Shown piece after piece: positions 1-11,066 of a stretch of 64,000 bases of DNA. The notes beneath the pieces were generated by a model. The model saw only the letters and a program-made list of their open reading frames with translations. It did no database searches and had not been told where the DNA came from. Made by a program: the position numbers and the translations under genes. This stretch comes from Reticulitermes lucifugus (Eukaryota > Arthropoda > Insecta > Blattodea > Rhinotermitidae), in contig JAKCWW010000383.1 of NCBI GenBank assembly GCA_026260175.1, positions 1 through 64,000 on the forward strand, written 5' to 3'. Numbering within the stretch: the stretch's first letter is position 1; every line of letters starts with the position of its first letter.

Positions 1-607
1 AGGACATCACAGCACTGTTCAGCTACTGGTGCGTTACTGCTGATAGGACATCACAGCACTGTTTAGCCACTGGTGCGTTACTGCTGATAGGACATCACAG
101 CACTGTTCAGCTACTGGTGCGTTACTGCTGATAGGACATCACAGCACTGTTCAGCTACTGGTGCGTTACTGCTGATAGGACATCACAGCACTGTTCAGCC
201 AACGGTAAGTTACTGCTAACAGGACATCACAGCACTGTTCAGCCACTGGTGCATTACTGCTAACAGGACATCACAGCACTGTTCAGCCAATGGTACGTTA
301 CTGCTGACAGGACATCACAGCAATGTTCAGCCACCGGTACGTTACTGCTGACAGAACATCACAATACTGTTCAGCCACTGGTGCGATACTGCTAACAGGA
401 CATCACAGCACTTTCAGCCACTGGTGCGTTACTGCTGACAGGACATTACAGCACTGTTCAGCCAACGGTTTGATGGTAAATGAAGGACAAAATTGCGCTG
501 TTGAGCTAGCGGTTAGGTACTGCTAATAGGATGTTATCCCACCCTTGACACAGCGGTACGATACTACAGGTGAGACATCACAGCACAGTTAAGCTACAGG
601 TGCGATA
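1..607. repeat. 44-bp minisatellite array
   Basis: About 13-14 head-to-tail copies of a 44-bp unit beginning AGGACATCACAGCACTGTTC. Unit starts are visible at 1, 45, 89, 133, 177, 221, 265 and 309, so the period is exact at first. From about position 410 the copies carry small deletions, and from about 470 they decay. The array is cut by the left edge of the window, so its true length is unknown. A 67-codon open frame at 323-526 is only a by-product of the repeat and is not a gene. Confidence 0.95.
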
Positions 608-1612
608 TTACAAATATGTCAAAAAGAAACTTCTTCCGTATGTTTTCACTGCATGAATTTTTCTGTCAAGCTTAAAGGTGGGAAACATACGTTTACACGC
701 GCAATATTTGATACGGTATCTATAGCCATTCCTGCGGCCTCCTTTATTTACCAAACGTTTATTATGTGCTTTATATTTGAGTCTTCTCCTTAATGTTTCA
801 TTTAAGCTTTTTGTTTTCAGCATTGCACCCACTGTTCTGCTACATATTCTTCACCATGCAATGAGACATATCACTCCATAAGGAGACAAGGTTTACATTG
901 TGTAATTCTACGTGAATATTGTTTTTACAACTAAGATCTCCCCACATATTTCTACGATTTCATTAATTCATACATACTTAAGTGCTTCAGTTAATTTCAG
1001 AGTCACATAAAATTCACAGACTACTGAACGGCTGTCTTGCACTAACAATTCTCTTCTGTTATGTATACTTAATCGATTTTAGGCTACACAATTCGCACTT
1101 ACTTAAAAGAGCTTCACTACATAACGAACCTAAAAAAAGGACACTGGCTTACTACAAATTTTTTTGAAGAAATGCATCAAAATCCTTCGATTTAAGACTA
1201 CAGAGCATTAAAATAAATCAGCAATGCTACCCCATTTTACCCATATTAACTGGATTCCAGTATTATCTAATTATATGCTCAGTTTCAGTGGCCGCAATTT
1301 AAGTTGCTAAAGTCGCATTTAGATGTGATGGTTAAGATTCCTCCGTGGTTAAGGCTGAAATATTATTACCAACAGAAAAGGTAGGACGGTTTCACATTCT
1401 TTTCAATATTTGGGATATGTACAACGTTTAACTCCAAAGACAATAATATAATATACTGCAATTATTGCTGAAAGTACGAATATTGGAAATAAACGTAACA
1501 GGTTATAAAAAACATAAGACAAAATGGCCAGTTGAATGCTGCGAAATCATATAAACCGATGTTAGTAGTGATAATCAAATAATGGAGAAATCAGGTAACT
1601 AATTGGGGGTTG
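608..1612. other. AT-rich DNA, nothing recognised
   Basis: No gene, RNA or repeat recognised. A 74-codon minus-strand frame (608-832) is rich in Lys and Arg but shows no motif, and it abuts the decayed end of the minisatellite. I treat it as chance. Confidence 0.6.
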
Positions 1613-1897
1613 AGCAGAACCCTTTGGTCTTGCGGTCTAAGGAGTAGATCTGCAGCCGTTTGATTGCGTAAATCGCGGGTTCCAGTCCTTCTGAAGGCAT
1701 GGATATTGACCTCTTGCAATTGTTGCGTGTGGGGTATGTTGTGGACTTTGCAACTAACTGATCACTGGTTCAGAAGGGTCCTACTGGGTGTGTGTGTGTG
1801 TTTTAATTGTGTGTGAACTAGAAACCTCAGCCTAGGCCCGATGTGGGCTGTTGCCCCAAGCGAAAATGAAGTTGATGTGTGAAAGAGTCAATAAAAA
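1613..1897 (+). mobile_element. tRNA-derived SINE, plus strand
   Basis: A tRNA-like head carries an A-box-like stretch (CGGTCTAAGGAGTAG, about 1633-1647) and a B-box-like stretch (GGTTCCAGTCC, 1678-1688), spaced as in a Pol III internal promoter. The body runs through a short GT run near 1790 to CCTAGGCCCGATGTGGGC, a kind of 3' module seen in insect SINEs. The ends are approximate and I found no clean target-site duplication. The family name is unknown. A diverged tRNA pseudogene is less likely because the body continues about 200 bp beyond the head. Confidence 0.7.
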
Positions 1898-4800
1898 ACG
1901 AGAGGCGTTCCCTTCACCAAAATCCATTACGAAATGACCTGATGTCCGACCCTTATTGTGGTTTATGAAGCCACTGGTCGCAAGGCGAACGCAATGGCCA
2001 GTGAATTAATGTGACATCAGAAAACATAAAGATATTTGTAAACTATTATAAAAGGCACACACACATGTGCAATTTTAGATCTCCAAAGCGGTGACCATAA
2101 ATATTACCATCATCTGAGTTTTGAAACCTTGTAGTCTCTTAAAAGATTCCTATAAAACCTCCGCGTGTAGTCTAACTCGGTTACAACGTCATGAAAGAAA
2201 CTAAATATTTTGTGTCGTTATAAACGAGTGTCGTTCTATCACTTTATACTCAGTTGTATTTTGTATATTGACAATGTTAATTTGTATAAAGTCAAACATC
2301 CCTCTTAATTCATTATTATCATCATATAAGGAACAACAAAGTAATATTTTACAGATAGATCTGTATTTTGTATTACGCATTTTATAAACACTTGTTAGTT
2401 TGTAGAAATATCACTTGGTTTCCAGAGATTCGATCGTTAGACTTAACCACCACATATAGTACAGGTTGCCGTCAACATAAGACAAGAAAATAAACTGCAC
2501 AAACTGTCTCCCTCGGATAAGTACTACGCCTCTGACTTCTCTCTCGCTCACTGCTTAGCGTGAAAAAAACACACCAAAAACATTACACTTGTGGATTCGC
2601 AACTTGAAAGTCCAGTACCTAAAGTATTGTGAAGCATTGTAATAAGTAACTCATGCTCGAACAGATACAAGAAACGATACATTATGCCTTTAATAGCACT
2701 TTTGTGAGAGATGAATGCACTGCAGTTGTAGCGAAGTAAGAAAACAATGTTCTCTATTTAGTACCAATAGCAAAAAAAGAAAAGGTCAATGTTATTTATA
2801 CCCCGGAGAATTCATTACTCAGCCATTATACTATTTGGAAAATATTTGTGCTTCCACACTACACGATAATTCAACTTCCCTTCATTCATCATAGATTTCT
2901 TTATTTTTCTGTTTTTAAGGTCACCCTTCGTTCTGCTCGCTCAGTGCCATCGCGGCCTGTCACCACCAAACGTCAAACTCGCCTGCTACAATTAGTTACA
3001 CAGACGCCTGTAGCTGGCCGTGTATAAACAGTCAAGAACCTTTCCTTTCTTACTTGCATGCATTATTTCCGTAAAGATGACAATATATACTCACGCATGA
3101 AAAACGTTTTCTTTATAACTTCTGAAAAATCGATTTTGAACTCTGTGTGCGGGATCACAGCAGGCGGTAATGTGTTCTGTAAAGTGTTCAGAAGGAGGCC
3201 GTTGTAATGAAAACCCCGTTAAAACTTTCTCCCATATATTTCTCTGTGTAATACGAAATGTCCAACCCAGAGTTCCTGGTAAACTTCATTCTACTGAGTG
3301 AAGTTAGAGGTGGAGAGATTAGATATCATGTGATGAGCACCGTTCCGTGAGAAAGCTGTCTGCTTTGTTATCACTAGTCTCTGGGTGTGTTTGTGTAATA
3401 ATAGCAAGTTTATCCTATTGACGAATAGTTGTTAGCCTATGTTCCTCCAGATTTAACACTACGAATTATGCATTTAACTGATATAATTTTTTCGTGATCC
3501 ATATTACTGTTAAAACAAACATAATACGCTAATTTGTCCTTCTAATGTAGGCACACTGTGTTCTCTGTGATGTACAAACTGAATATATATATATATATAT
3601 ATATAACTTGGATTCATTTAAGTCTATCTAACAAGTAAATTAAAATTCTGCGGCCCTTATTTCAGGCCACTAATTCCGCCATTCTAATACTGTCTCTGCC
3701 AGAAGGACAGGCGAGCTAAGACTGTGAAACTTCATAAAGTGACGCGCCTTTTACCCCACAAATAAAGTATCTCACTTGTCCCTTATCTTTCTTTTGGTCT
3801 ACTCCTTTACTATAAATTATGACTCCCTCTTTCGCCCTTCAGCATACTAGTTTCAACTGGCTGTTATCCGGTCTTTGCACAAAGTACAATAGATTATTAT
3901 AGGAGTATAATGGGGTGGACCTGGCCCCGGCGCTTTACTCATATATTCAAATTACTCAAAGTATTTTGATGAAATTTTATCTTGTCGATCAGCATTAAAA
4001 CTTAAAAGGCGAATTATAATTGAGTCTACGTCGATGTAGTATGACCCCTACAGACTGCTTAAAATTGATATGTAATTTAATTAATTATACGTCTAAAAAT
4101 TATAAAATTTTTATATAACAAATTACTTATATAATTGAGTTTCTTAATTTTGGTATGTGTTCTATTTGTGTTTACGGTGTAAGTGAAAACGAGAGAGGAA
4201 ATATACCTTTGTGCTAGTATAAAGAACAAGATCTGTAACACCTCAATTTTGACAAGAGCCACCCACTGGACCCCTTGCTGAATTACTTCAATGCAGGTTA
4301 CTTATTACTACCACGCTTCTTGTAGATCCATTTTAATGCATTTTGCTATATAACATTTTTCTGTCAAGTAGCCTATCGACGATTTCCGGCCACAATTTTA
4401 TGTGTAATTCTCATTTCCTCACGTCTATTGAATGTGCTAAAATCACGCTTTTCTCGAACATAATAGGTCATTTCAATTCTTAAATTTGACACAGACAATT
4501 ATTTTCTAAATTATATTCTGCGGAAACGAATGGCTTTGTGAAATGAAAACAAGGGTTCTGTAAGAAAATTCCATCACAGAATAAAAAGGATACTTTAATC
4601 AAGATTATAATAGACAAATTAAAATAATTTTATTCTTATTTGAAGATGATTTGTAGGTTCAAGTGTTTCCAAACTATTGAAACATTAGAATACAAATTAT
4701 TACCTTATTTCTAAGACGCATTTTTTGTTACAGACCTGCCAACTAATTCATAAGGTCCAGTTTTCATACAAATGAAATGACATTATTATTTCTGAATATG

Positions 4801-5134
4801 CGCAAATTTAAAAATGCCTTAATCCGAGGTTTAGAATTTATGGTTTATTACCCTTACATATTTGTAACCTAGGCTTTACACTACGTGTAAGAATTTTGTT
4901 GGGGTTTCCCGCAAAATGTTTGGATTGCGAAATGAATTTCGGACATACTGACATGAACAATCTTTCTCAACACTTTGTTTCCTAAGGCCCTAAATCAATG
5001 CCTTTCATTTAGGCTGAGAAAATAATTTCATATTCATACGAAGCATTATATATATATATATAATTTGTACTATTAAGTCACAGATATGTCAATTATTAAG
5101 GTGCTAACATCTGTAATACATGAAAGACTGAGTA
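1898..5134. other. AT-rich DNA with two (TA)n microsatellites
   Basis: No gene seen. Short TA runs lie at about 3583-3605 and 5045-5062. The only open frame over 60 codons (4077-4262, minus) has no recognisable motif. Confidence 0.6.
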
Positions 5135-5277
5135 CGCAGTGCTGGATTGATACTGGTAGGGGAAACAGAAGCAATCGGAGGAAAACCTTTCCCAGTACCA
5201 CTTTATACGCCACAGATCCCAGGGACTAGCCTTGAACTAAATCAGGACTTCCGCGGTGGCCGGCGACTAACATCCTG
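5135..5277 (-). mobile_element. Diverged tRNA-SINE fragment
   Basis: On the minus strand this matches the middle and head of the better-preserved SINE at 36425-36708. Shared blocks include CGGCGACTAAC, CCGCGGTGG/CCGTGGTG, AAAACCT-TCCCAGT and the CCACAGAT/CCACAAAT stretch. The 3' half and poly(A) tail are missing and the divergence is clear, so this is an older truncated copy. Confidence 0.7.
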
Positions 5278-6105
5278 AAAATCATCAAGGCCAAAATTTA
5301 TACGTTTTTTGTAGTTCCCACGTAATTAAAGCATCATTTTTAAGCAGCCTTAAGAGGAAGAGATAGGGAGAAGACACAACAGACTAAAAGGACTGTAGCT
5401 TTATGAAGAAGATCATAAAAAGTTCAACACTGATAATAAATTAAAAATCTCAAACTTCTGAGAATAAAAGGCAGGGCAAGAAATGTAATTTGAAAAGAGT
5501 ATGGCCTGAAATGTCCTACACTTATGAAATTGACCACGTGACTCTTTGTACTTCAGTGTAATTAAACGATTACTATTGAGTTTAATTACACTATTATGTA
5601 GCTACATAACAGGCCGCAGTGTTTGTTCCTACGTAGCACTAGAATTGATGCTGCTGTTACCATTCTGTTGTATAAAGTGGATCAGTCACTATATATGGAA
5701 TGCTAGTTGAATTTGTTATGCAGCTTCTGAATGCTTTAATATTGAACAATCCATACGGGAATAAGCTTAGAATTACCATTTATTAAAGATGTCGGATGTG
5801 AAGCTTATTTATGTAAAAGTTTAAATATTTCATTACCTATTAATTCTGTTTCACATTAAAAAGACTCATAGACTATTTTTGGATAAAATTTATATTGTGG
5901 AAGAGAACACATTTACGCACTTGTTATGAAAATATGCATGCATTGCAAAGGATGCAAGGATAATCAAATATCTGTAGTAATACACTTCTTTTCAAGTATC
6001 TGTAGTAATACGGTTCTTTTAATAATGATAAAGACAAATTTAATTCCTACCTCACAGAAAATAATCCACATTCGTGTTACGGATACCAACTAACGAATGA
6101 ATAAC
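5278..6105. other. AT-rich DNA, nothing recognised
   Basis: No open frame over 60 codons and no repeat structure that I can support. Confidence 0.6.
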
Positions 6106-6256
6106 GGACACGTTTGGCTCAAGCGGTGACGTCTACGACTGACACTCGGGTACTGTTCTGGGGGAATCTCGGCTGGATCATCGGCTACTGTAATTTGCGT
6201 GGCTTTGATTAAACCTTCCAGGAAATTTCCTAAATGGCTTCTCATTTATGTCAGTA
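6106..6256 (+). mobile_element. tRNA-derived SINE or SINE head
   Basis: The stretch GTTTGGCTCAAGCGGTGACG (from 6112) resembles an A box (TGGCTCAAGCGGT). About 45 bp further on, GTTCTGGGGGAATCTC lies in the B-box place. TGACTGACACTCGGGTACTG in between resembles a tRNA anticodon arm and variable arm. The B box is weak and the 3' end is uncertain, so this is an old copy. Its body does not match the other SINEs in the window. Confidence 0.55.
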
Positions 6257-6707
6257 TTTCTTCTTCCCAGGTCCTTCCAAGTCATCGTTTGAAAAACTCA
6301 TGCAATTCCAATTTTATATTCTAAGTTAATATATAACAAAGGAAGTTAAAAATAGAATCAGCCTAATCTGTACAAGAAGTAACCTCATTAGAGACACACA
6401 TTCTATCTTCTTGGCTTGGTCACTTAAATTAGTTATACTCGTACAACAGTTTTGCAGTATATAAAACTCATTTTTCCTAAACAGTTCTCTTGCGAACGTA
6501 TGTAACTAAGGGAGAATGGATCCATGTTACGATGAAAAGAGATCCTATATATTATGAACATCAATGACACAATATACAACTCAGCTTGTCATTCAACGAA
6601 GGATGTGCCATGTAATTGTGTACCCAGGGAATTGCTACGGGACCCATTAATTTCACACGCTTATCACAGAATTCAGTATGCTACATTCAGAAAATCCATG
6701 TACAGCA

Positions 6708-6736
6708 TAACTAACTAACTAACTAACTAACTAACT
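6708..6736. repeat. (AACT)n microsatellite
   Basis: About seven perfect tetranucleotide copies (TAACTAAC...). It directly abuts the repeat fragment that follows, so it may be the microsatellite tail of a minus-strand retroelement. Confidence 0.9.
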
Positions 6737-6925
6737 CCATGGAGCAGAGTTATTTTTGGCGAAGCTAACAGGTTCTTAGCGAGGTCAAGAAAATTTCCCG
6801 CATTTTATGGAACCGGAAGGATCATTACCGCATTCATAAGGGTCCGCCACCTCTCCCTATCCTGAACCAGATCAATCGAGTCCATGACCACACTCCATCC
6901 CACTTCTTGAAGAACAATTTTGCAT
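6737..6925. repeat. Interspersed repeat fragment, class uncertain
   Basis: The moderately GC-richer block with ATTTTATGGAACCGGAAGG and CGCCACCTCTCCCTATCCTG resembles a dispersed insect repeat I have seen next to tetranucleotide runs. The comparison is from memory and no second copy lies in this window. A 3' fragment of a non-LTR element on the minus strand is possible. Confidence 0.4.
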
Positions 6926-9553
6926 GTATATCACATCAGTCATAAATTAAAAACGTTTGACAAAGAGTACTCCAATGTTTTTCTTTGTGAACACACTGAA
7001 GACAAAGGTATTTCACGTATAAAAGTTTTCATGTAGCGGCAGAATAAATTTCAACTTCATTGCCAATGAGTATTTTTGTAATACTAGTTTATATTTGGGT
7101 TTAGACAAGAAAAAGGGAAAAGCAATCTTACATATCTATCTGTTTCCAAAATATATATCCTAATCATTTTAAGATTAGATATTGTTTTCAAAAAATAATG
7201 TACAGCATGTTGCCACAATCTTTCCGCCTTTGCTTTTCAAAATGTATATCGTCCGGTGCTGTTTGCAAGCTTGCACTCATGTGAAGATGATACAAATAAT
7301 ATAATTTAATTGCTTTTTCATAAATTAGGTTCCACATCCTTTAAGAAATTATTTAACTGAAAAAAAGGAAATTCATTATATCATTTTCATTAACAGAATA
7401 TAACTAATAATTTTTTTACTTGAACAAAGATAGTATATCCGTATTGGTGGACTGTGTTAGTAATGGTGGTGTTGGTGGTGGTGGTAATGGTTGTGGTTGT
7501 GGTAGTGGCAGAAGTAAGACGGAAGAATGTATACATCAGATTTGTCGTACAGAAAATTTAATAAACGAACATTCACAACTTAATGTTCATAAGTCGTTAG
7601 GTATTTTTATTTAGAATTGTATTTCAGATTTTATCTGGTTTTCTTCAATTACACTTATTCCTGACGAAATATATTGCATATTGTTATGAGATTTCGGTTG
7701 CACTATTATTAAGGGGACTAGCGGTGAAAATGTTCCCACCTGTATGCTTCGAATTACTGCTTTTCTATAGAATTGTAATCATTTAGCCATTGTTTTTAAC
7801 ATCAATCTCATTTATTCTTGGAATTTGAGGAAGTCCTTTGTTCTGCTTTCCATACCCCTACCATGCAGTTTCGTTTCATGAATTTGATTCCAATTAGAGG
7901 TTTGCTTTCTAAAGAGTTATGTGAATAATTTGGCAATTTTCATGAGTCAATTTTTATTGTAGTTTCCCGATATCCCTATAGTACACTTGCAATTCATGTA
8001 TCCTGAATAAAACTACGCTTGCTGCCGAAGAATAGAAACTCGGTGAACAAAATGGGCTCAACAGAATAGGATTATAGATGGCTGTGTTTATTTCATAAAG
8101 GAGAAGAGTCAGAATTTGAAACGTTGCCTACGTTTCAATGAAAAATAAATTGTTTCGAGAAGTACAGATTATGTGTCACCATATTAACATGTACTACTTC
8201 TCACGTGGAATAAACTCAATGTCACAGATATAGTCAGTGTCCCTTTGTGGTTTCTCGATATCAAAATGGCACCATAGTTAAATTGCTGGGAATAAATATT
8301 ATTACCGGTTTCAGTCATAAACAACTCTGTTGTATGACTCGTGTTCTGTATGTATGAATGAAACATGTAGTTGTACTTACATAAGAACAAGAGGAGCTAA
8401 AGTATGTAACCTAAGGAAAAAGTTGAAAATTCTGAACTCGATTTCTTATACGTTTTTCTAATATTTATAAATAATAAAAATAATATCGGTTAATGGATAT
8501 ATATGAAAACTCCTGCAATGGAAGTCTGCCTCCTATATTATTTGTTAAAAAGTAAAATAATACGTAAATAATTAATTCATTATTTTATTTCTCATTTCGA
8601 TGTCAACATATGATGAAAAAGTATAATAAACTATACGAAAAATTCTGTGCAATAAAGTCTACGAAATGACAAGAAATCAGTTTCTTGTACGATTTACTAC
8701 AAGCAGAAGCCACTATACTTTTAATGTACTAAGTCTGTATTGAATTACGTGAAGAAATACAAGAAGCACAAAATCTTCATGAACTTAGTATGTCGCATAA
8801 ATTTATGTCCAATAATTTGCAGTTTTATTCGTAAATATTTAAAATATGAGGTAAAAGTAAATGTAGAACCATCTTTTCCCTTACTTTCAAGAAACCCCTA
8901 GTGATAAATCATGTTACGAGATATGTCAGGGTCGTGGAAATTTCTAACTCTCAGGTATTTAATAGGACTTGGAATTTGGCAAAGGTACGTTTGAAATGAA
9001 TATGCTATCTGTCTGGTTGTGTGTCATCTCAGAAACACACTAAAGTGCGATATACAATGTGGAGATACGTATATGTTTCACTCCTACCAGACGTTACTGC
9101 AGCGAAGCTCATACTGCCGTTCCAACTTTTTAGTGTACTGGTTTGGGTGGGGCTGAAAAACACAAAAATATTCTTTTATGTACCCTTCATTTGGTGTCGT
9201 GAATTCACAGTGTAGGTACTTGTATTCACTTGGTCTGATTATAATTGCGTTAATGGATTAGTTGGCCAGTCTCTTTAATTTCTGTTATTACTCGCAGCCT
9301 GTAATTCCATTCAGCCATTTGTTTGCAGAGGTATTATGATTAAAATAACTTAGGCTTCTCTTTTAGAAGGGGTAAGAAGGCAATAACGTACATGTAAATT
9401 TGGTTACGACAAACACCACCCTAAGAATCATTACAAACAAAACTGTTGATTACCACAGACGTGTATTTTTTCCCCCAGCGAGTTTGCGGTAATAAGCTTA
9501 AAATTTCCGATTTAAAATTTTTTTAATTCATTCCGAAAGTCTTGGATCGAAAC
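6926..9553. other. AT-rich DNA with a GGT-rich microsatellite
   Basis: No gene seen. A GTG/GGT-rich low-complexity stretch at 7461-7512 creates a glycine- and cysteine-rich open frame at 7420-7614 that is not a believable protein. Two other frames (8184-8390 minus, 9021-9215 plus) have no motif. Confidence 0.6.
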
Positions 9554-9602
9554 TTAGAGACTGCTAAAAAACACTATATGGTTCCTTAAAATATTTTAGT
9601 AA

Positions 9603-9651
9603 ACACCCTACATATATTTCGGCTTCCTCATAAAGCCATCCTCAGGGGTGT
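9603..9651 (-). ncRNA. Hammerhead-like hairpin, left arm
   Basis: On the minus strand: stem I ACACCC, then CTGAGGA, one extra T, a stem-II hairpin opening GGCTT and closing GAAGCC, then GAAA, a short AT-rich stem III, GTA, and GGGTGT pairing back to stem I. This is the hammerhead order of parts. The single base between CTGANGA and stem II departs from the textbook core, so self-cleavage is not assured. Confidence 0.5.
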
Positions 9652-9806
9652 CAGAAAACTTGCTTGTACAAAAACACGTCTATACATTGGTCATTTTATA
9701 AATTATTATTATTAAATTATTATTAAATATTATTTTACTATTAAATTATATATTATTTATACAATGACCAATGTATAGACGTGTTTTTAAACAAGCAAGT
9801 TTTCTG

Positions 9807-9855
9807 ACACCCCTGAGGATGGCTTCATGAGGAAGCCGAAACCTATGTAGGGTGT
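9807..9855 (+). ncRNA. Hammerhead-like hairpin, right arm
   Basis: Stem I ACACCC (9807-9812) pairs with GGGTGT (9850-9855). The core CTGAGGA is at 9813-9819. Stem II GGCTTC pairs with GAAGCC. GAAAC is followed by a minimal stem III and a GTA triplet at 9847-9849. It carries the same extra base after the CTGANGA core as every other copy. Confidence 0.55.
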
Positions 9856-9977
9856 TTACTAAAATATTTTAAGGAACCATATAGTGTTTTTTTAAATAAA
9901 TAGTGCATTCAGTTGGTGACTTAACAATAATTGTGAAAAGTGCACGGTGATTATAGAATAAAGTACGTTAGAGACTG

Positions 9978-10129
9978 TTACTTTGAGTGTAAAATCTTAG
10001 TTTTACTTAGTTTCTGCATGTAGTAACAGAGATGTGTAGGTAAAATAAACAAAACCACAAGCACTTACGCCCGTAATTTTAGTCGCTGTTCCTAATGCAG
10101 CAACTGTCAGTGCTTCTGTAGGCAAAACC
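9978..10129. other. No feature
   Basis: Short AT-rich linker in which I see nothing. Confidence 0.5.
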
Positions 10130-10720
10130 ATATCAGGTCTACAGAAAGAAAAGAAACCCGGTGCTCAGAAACTGAAAACATAACCTCTGAAAGTGATGAG
10201 GCTTGTTAATGACGTCAGCAATACAGTGAACGCGAAAACACGCCGCACACAGGACCACAGCTGTGCTCTCTGGTCATAACTAACCCCGCACCAGCGGTGT
10301 TCAAGCGGAATCCGACTCCCAACGTAATTTGAATGGTGCTGAAGTTGGCGTGGAGGGACATTGTAAAGGTTGAGGTTTTATGTATGCCGGGTCACAGTTT
10401 GTGGAGACTCTAGTGCGTCCAGTGTCTGTATTCCTGCGCCAACGGAAAAGAGACAAAACCCCGGAAACTAGGAGAGCTTCTCTTAAGGGACCAAGACAAA
10501 TGGAGTCGGTTACTCAATGTGTGAAGTGAAATGGAATGAAGAGAAGGAGGAACTAAGGAAGAAAGAGAAGGTGTGTGTAGAACACAGCCAACTGCATCGC
10601 TTCCTATGAGGTGAACGGCTACTCAACAAAACGGCCCGGTGAACCTTCTGTGTATTCAACAGTAGTCACATAACTTGTCTGTGTATATTACGCTGCAGGG
10701 TGCGAATTTACAGTGACCAG
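10130..10720. other. GC- and CpG-richer island of unknown nature
   Basis: This stretch is clearly richer in G+C than the surrounding DNA (for example CACGCCGCACACAGGACC near 10221) and contains no open frame over 60 codons. A 26-codon ATG frame begins near 10333. It could be a fragment of an unrecognised mobile element, a 5' exon or a promoter region. Nothing in the sequence decides between these. Confidence 0.35.
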
Positions 10721-10958
10721 GCACGAATAGGGTAAATTTCCAACCAACATTTGTGGAAACAAAAAACTAATATATGAACTTTGAAAGAATTAAACTTCGT
10801 GTCCGCAACCAGGAATTATTTTAACCAAAAGAAATAGTTTATTTTCAAAGGATTTAGAAAATATTATTTTTAACCATTTACTTTCACATAGAAGCAATAT
10901 TATCTCATAACAAGAGTGACTTAGGCCTTTGTTCTTCAGAGATATTACGCGGAATACG

Positions 10959-11066
10959 TTGGTAGTTGGTTGCCAAAGTTTCAGGACATTCCTTCGAAAC
11001 TTTAGACTGGTTTATCCTTACAGATGTAGGATATGTTGTCCCATAAAGTCGGCAACCAACTACCAA
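10959..11066. repeat. Inverted repeat, 16-bp perfect arms
   Basis: TTGGTAGTTGGTTGCC at 10959-10974 is exactly inverted at 11051-11066. The 76-bp centre itself contains AAAGTTTC and GAAACTTT. It could be a small MITE-like fold-back. I saw no clear target duplication. Confidence 0.6.

Larger units (their letters stand above)
9554..9977. mobile_element. Inverted-repeat hairpin element with 10-bp target duplication (Penelope-like candidate)
   Basis: Two arms of about 139 bp (9565-9703 and 9755-9893) are near-perfect inverted copies around a 51-bp almost pure A/T centre. Each arm holds one hammerhead-like hairpin, and the two point away from each other. After the right arm comes a tail with GTGCACGGTG and an A-rich end (9894-9967). 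The whole unit is flanked by TTAGAGACTG at 9554-9563 and 9968-9977, a perfect 10-bp match that I read as a target-site duplication. Inverted copies, a tail and variable target duplications are known for Penelope-like elements. No reverse transcriptase is present, so the copy is non-autonomous. Confidence 0.75.

Noticed and set aside
323-526. 67-codon open frame at the left end
   Set aside because: It lies within the 44-bp minisatellite. The reading frame exists only because of the repeat.
7420-7614. Glycine/cysteine-rich 64-codon frame
   Set aside because: Produced by a GTG/GGT microsatellite. No signal peptide or spaced cysteine pattern supports a peptide gene.
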